Positions 34,190-44,085 are shown, counted from the stretch's first letter. The stretch: DNA of 64,000 nt from Amoebophrya sp. A120 (GCA_905178155.1 CAJINV010000003.1:7859882-7923881); one strand, 5' to 3'. Notes: generated from the letters alone by a model not told the origin. Numbers and translations are program-made.

Positions 34190-35380
34190 GGCTGGCCCTT
34201 GCCAGACCCAACCACCCTTGTTTCCACCGGCTCCCTGCCCTTGATTCTGGTTGTTCGTCTGGTTCTGGTTCACCGGCGGACACCACTGCGGCTGCTGGTT
34301 TCCCCAGACACCACCCCACTGACCTTTCCCTTGATTGTTAGGATTCCAGCGGCAACGGTCAGCCTTATGGTTTTCCTTGCCACAGATCCAGCATTTGGGT
34401 TTGGTCGCAGTGTTGTAGGGAGTGCTCTGGTTCCGACCAGTCTTACCACCACCTTTCTGGCCACTTCCACCCTTAGCGTTAGACTTCGGGGGCAGGCCAT
34501 GGGCAGCCAGGACACTCGCTTCGGTCTGCTTGCGTAATTTGGCTTTCATGCGTTTCAAGGCTTTCGCCGAGAACACCTTGCCAGAAGCAGCATTTTGACC
34601 ATCATCAGCGGAGTCCGGCTCCTCATCGTCATCGTCTTTCTGACGTTTATTTCCCTTTCTCTTCTTCGACTTCTCCTCGATGACCGGAAAGGCCTTGCCG
34701 AAGGACGGACTCTCGATCTTGTAGGAACCTTCCTTGACCAACTGCGCGAGCTTCTTCTCGAGACGGTTCCCGATCTCCTGGAGGGTGATGCGATCGGACT
34801 CGTCCACGCAGCGGTCGATGGTCTGGCGGAAGGCCGACGCGAACATCTTGGGCAGCTTGTCCAGAATGTTCTTGACATGACGATCTTCGACCGGACGCCC
34901 GGGCTCCGGGACGTAGACACTCGGCGCCATCTCCATCAGCTCGTGGATCTGGGCCAGGAACGTCGGAGCATCCTTCGGCGCGTCGCGGTTGTCGAAATGC
35001 GTGGCGTCGATCGAGGAGGTCTTGATGTGCTGCTGGTCACGGGAGGCAACATTGAAGCGACCAACATCACGAATACGCATGAACAGCTGCGCAGCGTCGT
35101 CGTTGATGTAGTGCTGACTGTTGACCCACGTGGACACGGACCCGGTGCACGACTTGTAGATGGCATCCTTCAGGTCGCGCCACTTCTCCCGGATCGCGTT
35201 ACTGGCGGTATTGTTCGCTTGCGGAATCCCCGGAGGGTTACCAGCAAGACGATTATCCCAATACTCCTGGAGTCCGAGGCGAGAGACCTCGCTCGTGGCT
35301 CCACGATGCCAGATGCGCCAGTCCTGCGCACTGGACAACTTCTCAACCAGCTTTGCCTCTTGGCCCATTATTTCAATCAC
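34187..35380 (-). CDS. gag: copia gag protein with zinc knuckle
   Basis: Capsid/nucleocapsid precursor of 397 aa. The N-terminal two thirds are predicted helical, as in copia gag. A basic KKRKGNKRQKDDDDEE region precedes a CCHC zinc knuckle CWICGKENHKADRC (CX2CX4HX4C), which binds the RNA genome. The tail is rich in Gly, Asn and Gln (NQNQTNNQNQGQGAGG). It starts with MIEIMGQEAKL just inside the 5' LTR and ends at the UGA that separates it from pol in the same frame. Confidence 0.93.
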   Translation of the reverse strand: MIEIMGQEAKLVEKLSSAQDWRIWHRGATSEVSRLGLQEYWDNRLAGNPPGIPQANNTASNAIREKWRDLKDAIYKSCTGSVSTWVNSQHYINDDAAQLFMRIRDVGRFNVASRDQQHIKTSSIDATHFDNRDAPKDAPTFLAQIHELMEMAPSVYVPEPGRPVEDRHVKNILDKLPKMFASAFRQTIDRCVDESDRITLQEIGNRLEKKLAQLVKEGSYKIESPSFGKAFPVIEEKSKKRKGNKRQKDDDDEEPDSADDGQNAASGKVFSAKALKRMKAKLRKQTEASVLAAHGLPPKSNAKGGSGQKGGGKTGRNQSTPYNTATKPKCWICGKENHKADRCRWNPNNQGKGQWGGVWGNQQPQWCPPVNQNQTNNQNQGQGAGGNKGGWVWQGPA

Positions 35381-35425
35381 TTATCTGACTATAAGAGCCA
35401 GTTTGAGTCTCAAGGCGTAACGTAG

Positions 35426-35953
35426 TGTTAGTGGACTTGAGAACACTCGCACACACTTACACACGTTTGCTCCACTGAGCTCGTTATCAACAGCAGTTCA
35501 ATGAGTTCTCTCAATTGCAAGCAAGCAAGCAAGTGACGCAAGTCTCTTGCTGCGTTACATCCTGTAGGTTCAATTCATCCAAATTCATCGCATTCATATG
35601 GACCAAACCTGGTCAGAGTCAAGTGGCAAAACAGCATGGGTGTCCATTCCTCAACCTTTTCTGTTTGGTGCTCGACCCTGGCGGGAGTCAAGTCCCTCAG
35701 GGCGACCATTCTGAACGTCTGGACCGAGCTGAGTCCATTCATTTCACTACGATCCTGATGGCTTTGCCTTCGTAGTATTTGGGGGATTCGCGGAACATGG
35801 TGAAGAGTTTCCTTTAGGATCCAGATAGATTCTGACCATTTCCCTAAGGATCTAGCTAGTTCAGGTCATTCAGAAACGTCATTTCATCTGGGAACAGGCG
35901 TCATTTGGGGCGATCGTGTTACGTGTGTGCGGGATCGATTTCCATGACCAACA
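35426..35953 (-). repeat. 5' LTR of the copia element
   Basis: 528 bp with TG...CA ends, partner of 29748-30274. It is upstream of gag on the minus strand and so should hold the element's promoter. Confidence 0.95.
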
Positions 35954-35958
35954 TTTAC

Positions 35959-36610
35959 TATGTTGAAGAGGCGGTGTTTACGACTTGGCAATCACCATAA
36001 ACTCAAATTACAAATTTCTGATGCTGAAGCGCCATGATTTCCAATTTGTCATGCTTAACAGACTGCGCGACTAAAGCCCGGGGGGGTGCGGGGTCCGAGG
36101 GGTGCACAATGCACGGCCCGGAACACCCTAACATGCCCCGCGACTGGCACAGGACCAGCAACACAACTATTATCGCCGATCTCAGTTTGTCGATCACGAC
36201 GTAGCTGCGAAGCCGTCCATAGTCGATTTCCAATTTGTCATGCAAAAACATAAGGTGGACCATCATAGATGGTGGCCCTGACTGACATATTTGGAGGCGC
36301 ATTTGAGAGACTGAATACAAAAAATACAAATCTCTGATGCTAAAGCGCCAATACTCCATAGTGTCATGCAAAAATAGAAGGAAAAGACCAAAAAATGGGT
36401 CTGGACTGACACTTCGGACGCATGGCAAATTAAGAGCAAAAATAGAAAGTGTCAATGCACTTGCACTAGATTTTTCGTACATCTTTTCATGAAATAGCTC
36501 TGTATTGACACAAGACGAAAGCGAAGACGTGAAGATACCGAGCTTGCGACTGAGATTCGAACTCAAGATTTCCGGATCAGCATTTGTGGACTTGATGCCA
36601 ACACTTTTTG
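35959..36610 (-). repeat. repeat region with tRNA-like promoter (SINE-like)
   Basis: Read on the minus strand it begins with TGGCATCAAG (36600-36591), like an RNA polymerase III A box, and GTTCGAATC (36562-36554), like a B box inside a potential T-arm (TTGAG/CTCAG). The body then holds repeated pieces: ACAAATYTCTGATGCTRAAG at 36010-36034 and 36326-36350, and TGTCATGC at 36047, 36236 and 36362. No complete tRNA can be folded because the acceptor stem does not pair. A tRNA-derived SINE or a decayed introner relative are both possible. Confidence 0.4.
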
Positions 36611-36677
36611 AAAAACCACTTTTAAATGAGAGTTACCTCTATTCAATTTTAAATGAGAGCTACCTAATTGATGCCCG

Positions 36678-37577
36678 TTAGCTCCACCAGGGGTCCAGCT
36701 TCCACGGGAACGCGCTCTTCCCGTCAAACATCCACTGCACTACGCCTTTCGCGTCCATTCCATCGTGTTTCATGAGCATGCACACCCCTACGACGGTAGT
36801 GAGGGCTGCTTGCGTAAACAAGACGACAAAAAACACGCCGCTGCCTCGTTTCTGATCGTAACACGCTGCTGCGATATTCTGGCGCAGTTTAGCCACTGCG
36901 GCATGTACCACCAGGGTCTCGGTGGTCGTGGTCCCCGCACGTTCTTGCCCGACCTGTTCCGACAGGCTGGCCCGAAGAATCCACCGCCGCAGCGCGAGAC
37001 AAAAGGAGCCGCACGTCACGATCTGACCCAGAAACTGGATCCAGATGTTCCGCCACACTACGCGCAGCTCTCGATCATCGAAGTCCGACAACACATGAAA
37101 CATGCCGCGGTTCCAGGAGTAGTGATTGAAGCAGAGCAACACAAAAAAGGTCACTGGAACAATCAGTGCCACGTAGTGCCGTGCGAGCTGTTCAAAGATC
37201 CGGGACGCCAATGCGACCGCCTTCAGGTCGATGCATTTTCGCAATATTTTCTCGTCGCTTCGGCTTCCCAACCTAGCACTCAGTTGGTACAGCAGTTCTA
37301 GGTCATGGTCCAGCTGGATGAACGTGTTCCGCTTGGTCGCACGCCCCATCAAGACACTGATGAAGGCACTGACAACGACGGGCTGCACGCCGCGCGCAAC
37401 GACCGGTAAAAGGAAACAATTGTAGGTTTCATGGAGTCCTTGGTAGAAGAAAACCTTGAAAAGCACGCACAATGTTTCTAGCTCGTGGAGTTTCTGCGCA
37501 AAGAGGTCCTCCGCGTGTTTCCCTCGAGTTCTTGTTCTGCCCCACCAGTTCGGCATGTTCTTGCCGGAAACAGGCAA
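36678..37577 (-). CDS. unknown multi-pass membrane protein (C-terminal part)
   Basis: Open frame of up to 299 aa with a likely Met in GKNMPNWWGR. It shows LFAQKLHELETLCVLFKVFF, then hydrophobic segments around VVSAFISVLM, HYVALIVPVTFFVLLCFN, IWIQFLGQIVTCGSFCLA and GVFFVVLFTQAALTTVVGVC. It ends in DPWWS. It overlaps by 100 bp, in another frame, with the next membrane protein upstream, which suggests one gene joined through an intron that I could not place. Function unknown; the layout of paired helices recalls chemoreceptor-like membrane proteins only in a general way. Confidence 0.5.
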   Translation of the reverse strand: MPVSGKNMPNWWGRTRTRGKHAEDLFAQKLHELETLCVLFKVFFYQGLHETYNCFLLPVVARGVQPVVVSAFISVLMGRATKRNTFIQLDHDLELLYQLSARLGSRSDEKILRKCIDLKAVALASRIFEQLARHYVALIVPVTFFVLLCFNHYSWNRGMFHVLSDFDDRELRVVWRNIWIQFLGQIVTCGSFCLALRRWILRASLSEQVGQERAGTTTTETLVVHAAVAKLRQNIAAACYDQKRGSGVFFVVLFTQAALTTVVGVCMLMKHDGMDAKGVVQWMFDGKSAFPWKLDPWWS

Positions 37578-38881
37578 AGACTTTCATTACGCATCTCCGC
37601 ACTGCTTGATCTCCCCGCAATTGAGCTAGGTGGCGTGCTGTAATTGACAGCACCGGCGGAGGACATCGTTTCACCATCAAGCTCGGCGGTGTCTTTCTCG
37701 GTCGCCGAGCTGAAAAGCGATATCCGCGCGGGCTGAACTGCAACACAGGGCGCTGCGCCATCGCTATCGAGTACTTTGCACTTTTGCTTCACGGCCAGGT
37801 CGCCTCCGCTTTGGTCAACATCACTTCTGGGAGTCTTTCTTTCGGAGTCGCCCCTTTTCTCCGTGCGGTCGCAGACGCGGCTCAACAGCGCGTAGGGGTC
37901 GGCAAAAAGTATGAAATCTTGCGCCAGAGCCAGAACGACGGCCATGAAGTCGTCCAACACTGGAAAGAGCATCATAAGGCACTGCACGGAAAAGTAAGTG
38001 ACCAAGTTTGCCAAAGTCAACGCAAAAAACAGCACCAGGATTTTCGCCGTTCTACGCTGAATGACGCTGCGCTCTGCGCGTGTGCAGGGGTGCGCTGACG
38101 CAGCATGTACAGCCAGACCCTCAAAGTGCCACAGGCTCCACCAACTCAGCAGAAAACAAGGGAGGCCCAAACTCAGCGTGCCGAGCGGGAACGGACCGCC
38201 GGCAAAAATGTACGCGCACAGGAACAGCAGCACTGCGAAGACCGTCGGTACCCAGACCGACCTCCGCACACTAAGACGGCCCAGAATGCGCGCGAGCGTC
38301 AGTGGTAGGAGCGAATCGGCGCTGCCGGGCGCATTGCCATTCATCACCGCGTAGTTGTCGCTCCGATCGCGGGTCCACAAAACCCCGCGCTGCAGTGCCG
38401 CCATCTGCTCCAAGACGCTGACGAACTGCAGATACCATCCCACATGCACGGCCCACAGGAAGGACCAGCCAATCACGTTGTACCCGCAGAAGTACCCGGC
38501 GTTCCGCAGGTATCCGTGAAAAGTCACATCGTATGGGTCGCCAAAGGGGGGGAGGACGGGACCCAGCGAGAGGGCGATGGAGACCGGTACGAATACCGTC
38601 ACGCTGTATAAAATTTTAGCCGTACTCGGAGCAGCCGCAGCGCTCTTTTCTACATCTCGAGCAATGCTACGTGAGACGCGCCGCAGCGAGGCTTTACCTT
38701 CGGGGTCGTGCTGGCTCTGGTCTTCGGCCGCCGACATTGCCGCGTACTGCCACTGCGGCTTGGAAGACCAGCCACAAAGACCGCCTGACGTAAATATCCT
38801 AAATAGAGATATTTCTGGGCTGCAGCCCCTGGCACAACACGAAGTTATAAATATTTTCCGTCTGCTAAATATTTCGAGCAC
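37478..38881 (-). CDS. unknown multi-pass membrane protein (N-terminal part)
   Basis: Open frame of up to 467 aa; MSAAEDQSQHDPEGKASLRR (Met at 38737) is a more natural start than the first Met. Hydrophobic segments include ILYSVTVFVPVSIALSLG, YNVIGWSFLWAVHVGWYLQF, VPTVFAVLLFLCAYIFAGG, LGLPCFLLSWWSLWHF, ILVLFFALTLANLVTYFSV and DDFMAVVLALAQDFILF, followed by a Ser/Glu/Asp-rich cytosolic-looking tail. The tail overlaps the downstream frame, so part of it may be intronic. No family recognised. Confidence 0.5.
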   Translation of the reverse strand: MLEIFSRRKIFITSCCARGCSPEISLFRIFTSGGLCGWSSKPQWQYAAMSAAEDQSQHDPEGKASLRRVSRSIARDVEKSAAAAPSTAKILYSVTVFVPVSIALSLGPVLPPFGDPYDVTFHGYLRNAGYFCGYNVIGWSFLWAVHVGWYLQFVSVLEQMAALQRGVLWTRDRSDNYAVMNGNAPGSADSLLPLTLARILGRLSVRRSVWVPTVFAVLLFLCAYIFAGGPFPLGTLSLGLPCFLLSWWSLWHFEGLAVHAASAHPCTRAERSVIQRRTAKILVLFFALTLANLVTYFSVQCLMMLFPVLDDFMAVVLALAQDFILFADPYALLSRVCDRTEKRGDSERKTPRSDVDQSGGDLAVKQKCKVLDSDGAAPCVAVQPARISLFSSATEKDTAELDGETMSSAGAVNYSTPPSSIAGRSSSAEMRNESLCLFPARTCRTGGAEQELEGNTRRTSLRRNSTS

Positions 38882-39185
38882 GCCTTCCTCTCCCTATCCC
38901 TCAACGAGGTTGCTTCTGCGGTGCCGACGTAAGTACTTAGTGTCGCTACAGAAAACCATCGATCAAGAGCATGCGGCGCGCCCTTGTGAAATCGCGATCT
39001 TCAGGAGCACGGTGTAGTGCAACACAAGTATTGCGTCGTGTCAGCCTCCGCCATAGAACACGCCCGGTAGGAAAATCAGTTGTGTATGTTTCATTCCCCG
39101 CTTTATTTTCATCGGAGGTTCTCGTAATAGCTACTGTCGTGATGGTATGTTGCGAGGTGAAAGTCAAAGTATATCGATGATCTTA
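38882..39185. other. intergenic spacer
   Basis: Nothing recognised. Confidence 0.4.
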
Positions 39186-41510
39186 CTACAACTTCAATGT
39201 GATTTTCACCGCCGAGGATGACGAAGTGCGCTTGAACGGGTTTCCGCCACTATAAGCAGCTTGACATGAAGATACTACCGCAACCTCCTCGTCCTCCCTT
39301 TCGGCGTTTGCGGTCCCTCGCTCCATGCTTTCTGACCATCGTCCAGCTTGCACCAATCGATAGAAGCAGCCAGATGCCTGAAACAAGGTGAGCAATTCGC
39401 CCCGTGTCTGGTACTTTGGCCGAAAGCATAACGGTTGGCGCATCACCCAGTAAAGGCGTCTTTCCGTCTCCCAGTGGTTTATCCAGACCCATGCATTGCG
39501 TTGACAGTGGCTTTTTCCTCTTTGCTGGTGTCCTCCAAAAAAGTAGTCCACCATATCCGCGCCAACAGTAGCATACCCCAACATCGCGTAAACCAGTCCT
39601 CCTGGGGCTAAAGCAGCAATCATCTTTAGCAGATGCGCGTGCGCGCCGCTTCTCTTGTGAATTCGGGCAATACTGGCGGAGTTGATAAAGCTGGAACGAA
39701 GTCCTGTGATGCTGCAGTGCGGATCTTCACTCCACGCAATAACAAAACTGCTGCGCTGTCTGTTCGTCTCGTAAGGTTTTCCAAGCTCCACACGGACCCA
39801 GTCAGCGTAATCGTCGCGCCGAATACCAGCCCAGTCACCTGAACAGTACCTGTGAATTCGCTCAGTGTAATGCATAGCAGACAATAACGGAGTGAGAAGA
39901 CAGCAGTGCAATGTTGCCGATTTTTGGAATAGCGACGAGTTCACCACACAGAGCACGGGCGCCACGAGCAATGCGAAAAAGCGAACTGGTATCCTGCTAC
40001 GCTTCACTCCTCGTTTCCTCCAAAACCGTAACTGCGACGCTCGTATTAACTTTTCAACCTTCCACCGAGCAGTATCAAAAGCAGAGCAGCTACTGTTTGC
40101 GTCTAGATGATAGTGGAACACGAAGAGGCTGTGCTCGATCTGCGCCAGAACAATACGCAGACAGTTTCTTATGAGGCTGAGAATCGAGGTCATTCGAATC
40201 ATTACTGCCAAAAAGCACTGTATTCCACGAGCCCAAAAATGTGCTTTCATTTCCAAAAGTTTTTTCTCCCATTCCGCTTCTGCATCTCGAGTAGGGATTT
40301 TTGGTAAAAATTCCATCATTTTTCGCCATCTCCATCGACGGCTCTCCACGTAGCCTAGGCGCTTCTGCAGATTGGTGTTTTCGAGATAAGGGTCCCAGAT
40401 CTGTTCGCTCTGGACCTCGAGCGCCTTCCTCATCTTTTGTTCCTGCTCGTGCAGCGTCTCAGATTCCTGAGTAAGTTCCTTCATGTGGGTGGTCCCGCCG
40501 ATCGTCACAAAGAGGTCGTATACCAAGGAGAAGATAAAGAAGAAAAACCGCCCGAAGAATGTGACGCCGCCGAGGGTAAACTCTACCCGCTGGCACCACG
40601 CTTCATCTTCGTCGGTAGTTGTAGTTGTAGAACTGCAGGGAAAAAAATCCAGATCATTGCTTTTGTTATCGTTTGTTTCATTGTGCGCCGATTTTAGTGA
40701 AGGTAATTCCGCATGAGGTGCAATGGTGTTCGCACTGCTTTCTTGACTATCATGAATCTGCTCGGCCAGCGTCATCTGCTGATCTTCGTAGGACTGCACT
40801 GGTAGTGCTTGAAAAGATTGCTTTGCTTGGTGCAGTAAGATCCTGGATCTACTTGTTTCTTCGGCATTGGGATTGCTATCTACGCGGACTCGCCACGACT
40901 GCTGCTTGCCATACCGGTGCCTCCGCTTGCGTTTCCGTTTCCTGTGTGATGATTTTGTAGATTCTGGACTTCGCGAACCAAAACTGCACTCTTCCGCTCC
41001 CACGCCTGTCTGTCCATATGCAACATCCGAATCATGCATACTGCCTTCACTCCACATCAAGTCTGTAATGCTATCATCACACTTTTTCATGAGCGCAAAT
41101 TCACATTTAGGTACAAGGATCTCACCTGCTGACCCAGTGAAGAATCCTCCAACGCGACCGAGTAACGACTTGGGCTGCTCTTTCTGTACCTGCTGTTCAT
41201 CACCCATTTCCACGTCGTCAGGAAGATATCCGCCCTCTTCGTTGTTCGACATTTTGTCACGCTTAGCCGAGGGAGAAGTGGAAGCATCCGCACTGGCACT
41301 GCGCTTCATGTTCGTAATGTCTTTGGTGCGTCCACCGCCAATCACTAGCACCCCCTGCGTCTGAAGAGTAGCACTGCACGGCTGCAACGAAGTGCGCTGG
41401 AACGGGTTTCCGCCACTATAACTCCTTCGAAGCCGCTGGTGTGCCTGTTCGGTCCAGGGCTCCAGGAAAACCGACGACAAGCACCATGTAAGCCAAGCCG
41501 AGTGTCGCAA
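39186..41510 (-). CDS. unknown large protein flanked by a 35-bp direct repeat
   Basis: Long open frame of up to 774 aa with no family that I recognise. MKRSASADASTSPSAKRDKM is a likely internal start. The N-terminal third is polar, with a nuclear-signal-like RKRKRKRRHR stretch. A strongly hydrophobic segment VTFFGRFFFFIFSLVYDLFV is followed by a coiled-coil-like region (LHEQEQKMRKALEVQSEQ) and further hydrophobic stretches (FFALLVAPVLCVVNSSLF, APGGLVYAMLGYATVG). The peptide YSGGNPFxRTS occurs near both ends, encoded by a 35-bp direct repeat (39221-39255 and 41387-41421, one mismatch). Some of the frame could be intron. Confidence 0.5.
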   Translation of the reverse strand: MRHSAWLTWCLSSVFLEPWTEQAHQRLRRSYSGGNPFQRTSLQPCSATLQTQGVLVIGGGRTKDITNMKRSASADASTSPSAKRDKMSNNEEGGYLPDDVEMGDEQQVQKEQPKSLLGRVGGFFTGSAGEILVPKCEFALMKKCDDSITDLMWSEGSMHDSDVAYGQTGVGAEECSFGSRSPESTKSSHRKRKRKRRHRYGKQQSWRVRVDSNPNAEETSRSRILLHQAKQSFQALPVQSYEDQQMTLAEQIHDSQESSANTIAPHAELPSLKSAHNETNDNKSNDLDFFPCSSTTTTTDEDEAWCQRVEFTLGGVTFFGRFFFFIFSLVYDLFVTIGGTTHMKELTQESETLHEQEQKMRKALEVQSEQIWDPYLENTNLQKRLGYVESRRWRWRKMMEFLPKIPTRDAEAEWEKKLLEMKAHFWARGIQCFLAVMIRMTSILSLIRNCLRIVLAQIEHSLFVFHYHLDANSSCSAFDTARWKVEKLIRASQLRFWRKRGVKRSRIPVRFFALLVAPVLCVVNSSLFQKSATLHCCLLTPLLSAMHYTERIHRYCSGDWAGIRRDDYADWVRVELGKPYETNRQRSSFVIAWSEDPHCSITGLRSSFINSASIARIHKRSGAHAHLLKMIAALAPGGLVYAMLGYATVGADMVDYFFGGHQQRGKSHCQRNAWVWINHWETERRLYWVMRQPLCFRPKYQTRGELLTLFQASGCFYRLVQAGRWSESMERGTANAEREDEEVAVVSSCQAAYSGGNPFKRTSSSSAVKITLKL
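39221..39255. repeat. 35-bp direct repeat, copy 1
   Basis: Matches 41387-41421 with one mismatch (T for G at the 14th base of the unit). Both copies lie in the same frame of the long open frame. Confidence 0.85.
41387..41421. repeat. 35-bp direct repeat, copy 2
   Basis: Partner of 39221-39255, 2.17 kb away in the same orientation. Confidence 0.85.
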
Positions 41511-41833
41511 ACAAAGCGATGTTCAGATTTACAGTAAAAGAAGTGCATGCTTTTAAGTAAGTATTTTAGGCAGATGATTACTCGACGTGGCCTGTGCTTG
41601 AAGTTGAAGGGATGCAGCACTTTCTGATTTAGGTCAATATACCCGTCTTTTCCCCTTGTGCGTAACGATTAGACGCAGAAGAGGGGGGGGCGGGACACCA
41701 GAGAAGTCCGGGTCCCAGTTTAGAAGCGATTTGCGCTGCAGACTCTTCATGTTGCGGCTTTGCAACAAGAGAAATGACAACATCGAATGACAATGTGGAA
41801 AACTACCGCACCTGAACAGGAAACGCACACACT

Positions 41834-42320
41834 TCACTTCCATATCAGAGGGTGCCAGTCATTCCACCGCCCTCTCGTGTGTGCGTACACGCCTGCTGCC
41901 ACGGCTATCGCGAAGGAAAGTATAAACACTCGCGCAATATACAGTCGCGCTTTCGGATCCAAATACAGCGAGCTGGCCGCAAAAAACGCAAATCCGAAAA
42001 TGAACGGGGCCGACCAGCGTATGCAATCGGCGGTGATGGATTCTGCTGGAATGTTGGATTTACTGAACAGGGAAAACATCTCCGGTTTCACAAATGCCAC
42101 CATTGCGAACGTAAACGCAGAAGCAGCATGCATAGCCACGAAGGCGTCGGCGTAGAATGCCGCACCAGCGACTTCAAAGGGACGAGAGACAAATGCCATC
42201 ATGTAAATATTCTATGCGGTACTCACTGTTCTTGCTCTGCATCGCAGACACAAAAATACCGTACAGCTGGTCGCACGAAAGCCGCGACCTCCAGCTGGAA
42301 CTACTGACGCTGCGTGTCAT
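41834..42320 (-). CDS. unknown small four-segment membrane protein
   Basis: Two exons, 42320-42227 and 42171-41834, with donor A|GTGAGT and acceptor GAAG|TC join in frame to 143 aa; the intron would be only 55 nt. The protein starts MTRSVSSSSWRSRLSCDQL and then has four hydrophobic segments: AGAAFYADAFVAMHAASAF, FTFAMVAFVKPEMF, WSAPFIFGFAFFAASSLYL and RVFILSFAIAVAAGVYAHT. The size and pattern suggest a small organellar or ER membrane protein. No family name can be given. Confidence 0.55.
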
Positions 42321-43002
42321 GTTACCCACACCGAACTGACCATGAAGAAAAAAAGCCTCTCCCTCTCGTCGCTTACGAAGATCAAAACAGACCTGATAAA
42401 TGAAAACAAAGTGGAGAACATAATTGGTAAAGAATCGCATTCGCACCTTCCAATCGACTTCATAGCCACTGTTCATCTTCATTCCTCACATGCACAATGC
42501 CATGAAAAGCAGCCCGACACAACATTGCTTCAATATCGTTCATTCTCGGAATACCGCTAAATTATGCCAGACGAGCAAAAAGCTACGCGGGCATTGATTT
42601 CTGTAGTGCAAAAGTAAGTAAGTACATAAAAATGCATTGAACCCTCTTTCTCTCTGGGTACAAAATGCACGAAAAGTACTAGGATAAGGGACCCTGTCTT
42701 CCTCTTGCTCTTCAATGCAAAAACTGCATTAATTATTTGCGTTTAACAATTTGCATTTTCATCCGTAGCACTGATTCGAAACTTAGGCAGTGACACAAAA
42801 CTAAATGATGATCCCCGGACAGTTCCAACTTTTGGAGCGGCACGGACAGTTCCAACTTTTGGAGTAGTTAGACACCAACTCGATTCTGCATTTCGGTGCG
42901 CGCCTCTTAGTTTTCCGTGACTGCCAACATCGAAGCTTCCTACGGAAATCACCACTTGTCATAGAATCTTCATACGGAAATCGAAATCGCCAGTAGTCTT
43001 AT
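42321..43002. other. intergenic spacer with 22-bp duplication
   Basis: CGGACAGTTCCAACTTTTGG plus AG occurs at 42817-42838 and again at 42844-42865. No gene seen. Confidence 0.5.
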
Positions 43003-43742
43003 TTACTGTACAAGGCGGAGGGGTGCGTCCTGGAGAGCCGTGATGCAACCGTCGAACTTTCCTAGGACATCAATCGGAACTCCAAGTACAAAGTCGCCGC
43101 CCGTGATGCAACAGTGAGACGCTACCTGGTGGATGGCGCCCGCAATCCGACCCGAAGTTCGTGCTCCTGGGGAAGAATATCCTCGTAGGAAACGAAGATT
43201 CATTCTGTGTAAAAACTCTCTATACAAGCCGAATCGACCACGCGTTACGCGCAAACGAATGCAGCACACGCAAACCACACGCTCGTCATGCATTTTCGCA
43301 TGCAGCTATCCACCCGAGCCACTTTCCAGCTACGTTACTTTAGAATTAGATAGAAACTTGCTATGGTCTCTTCAGAACACGATAGATGACGCAGACATGG
43401 TAACTGACCGCAACTAGGACTATTCTATGCTGTCACGCAGAACTCCTATCACTTGTTGATCTGAACAGCAAAACCCCCGTGGTCGTGCTTTTGAACGTAG
43501 GAACGTTTTTACACAGGGTAGCTCTGTTGCCGTAGCAAGGGTTCGGTTTTGTTCCTGGAGCGCCGACCGGCAAACGCCTCGGCCGCTTCCATGGTCGAGT
43601 AGTGTCCAACCGCATTGCATGGTCGGCGAATGAGGCGCATTCTGGCACATCGCAGCCGTGTAGTGATCTCGGCACAGGTCGTAAGTGGGCTCGCCCCTGC
43701 AACCTTTTCCCGGATGAAGCGAGCATCGAGGAAAAAGCTCAT
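43003..43742 (-). CDS. unknown short protein split by an introner-like intron
   Basis: Two exons, 43742-43521 and 43200-43003, become one 139-aa frame when the inverted-repeat element between them is removed. The product starts MSFFLDARFIREKVAG and ends ITALQDAPLRLVQ, with GDFVLGVPIDVLGKFDG in the second exon. I do not recognise it. Other frames across exon 1 are also open and Cys-rich, so the frame choice is uncertain. Confidence 0.35.
43201..43520. mobile_element. degenerate introner element (about 320 bp)
   Basis: Ends CATTCTGTGTAAAAAC and GTTTTTACACAGGGTA are inverted copies related to the TATCCTGTGTAAAAACG family. No target-site duplication can be seen, so it is probably older. Confidence 0.5.
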
Positions 43743-44085
43743 TGCACTGTGATTATCAAATGAAAAAAAGCAAAATGAAGCAGACAGCGACGTTGGCGTA
43801 GTTCCTGCACTGCAAAGAAAGTATATGCAGTAAAAAACAATGGATGCTTGCACAGTGCTGCAGAAGCAGACCAAAAAATTTTTAGTTTTAGGCATGCACA
43901 GCACAGCCATTTGCAGGGAAGTATCATCTTAATACTATATCGACCCCGTTCTGTCTGTTCATCCCTTTTCTTTGTTTTGCATACTGAGTGCGTGGTCGCC
44001 TGACGGCATTCCTTATCGAGAATGACGGCCGGATCTGGTGTTTGTTGTCCGGGGAGGTTCCAATGTACTGATGAGCGTCATGCTC

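Larger units (their letters stand above)
29748..35953 (-). mobile_element. full-length Ty1/copia LTR retrotransposon
   Basis: The element has two LTRs of 527 and 528 bp, each starting TGTTAGTGG and ending CCAACA, flanked by a perfect 5-bp duplication TTTAC (29743-29747 and 35954-35958). Between them lie gag and pol in the same frame on the minus strand. Domain order in pol is protease, integrase, reverse transcriptase, RNase H, which defines Ty1/copia. The coding frames are intact apart from one UGA between gag and pol. The LTRs differ by about 13 substitutions and one indel, so the insertion is fairly recent. I could not recognise a primer-binding site next to the 5' LTR; the sequence there reads CTACGTTACGCC. 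Confidence 0.95.

Noticed and set aside
36530-36610. Complete tRNA gene
   Set aside because: A- and B-box-like motifs and a T-arm are visible, but the acceptor stem cannot pair and no proper anticodon arm is found.
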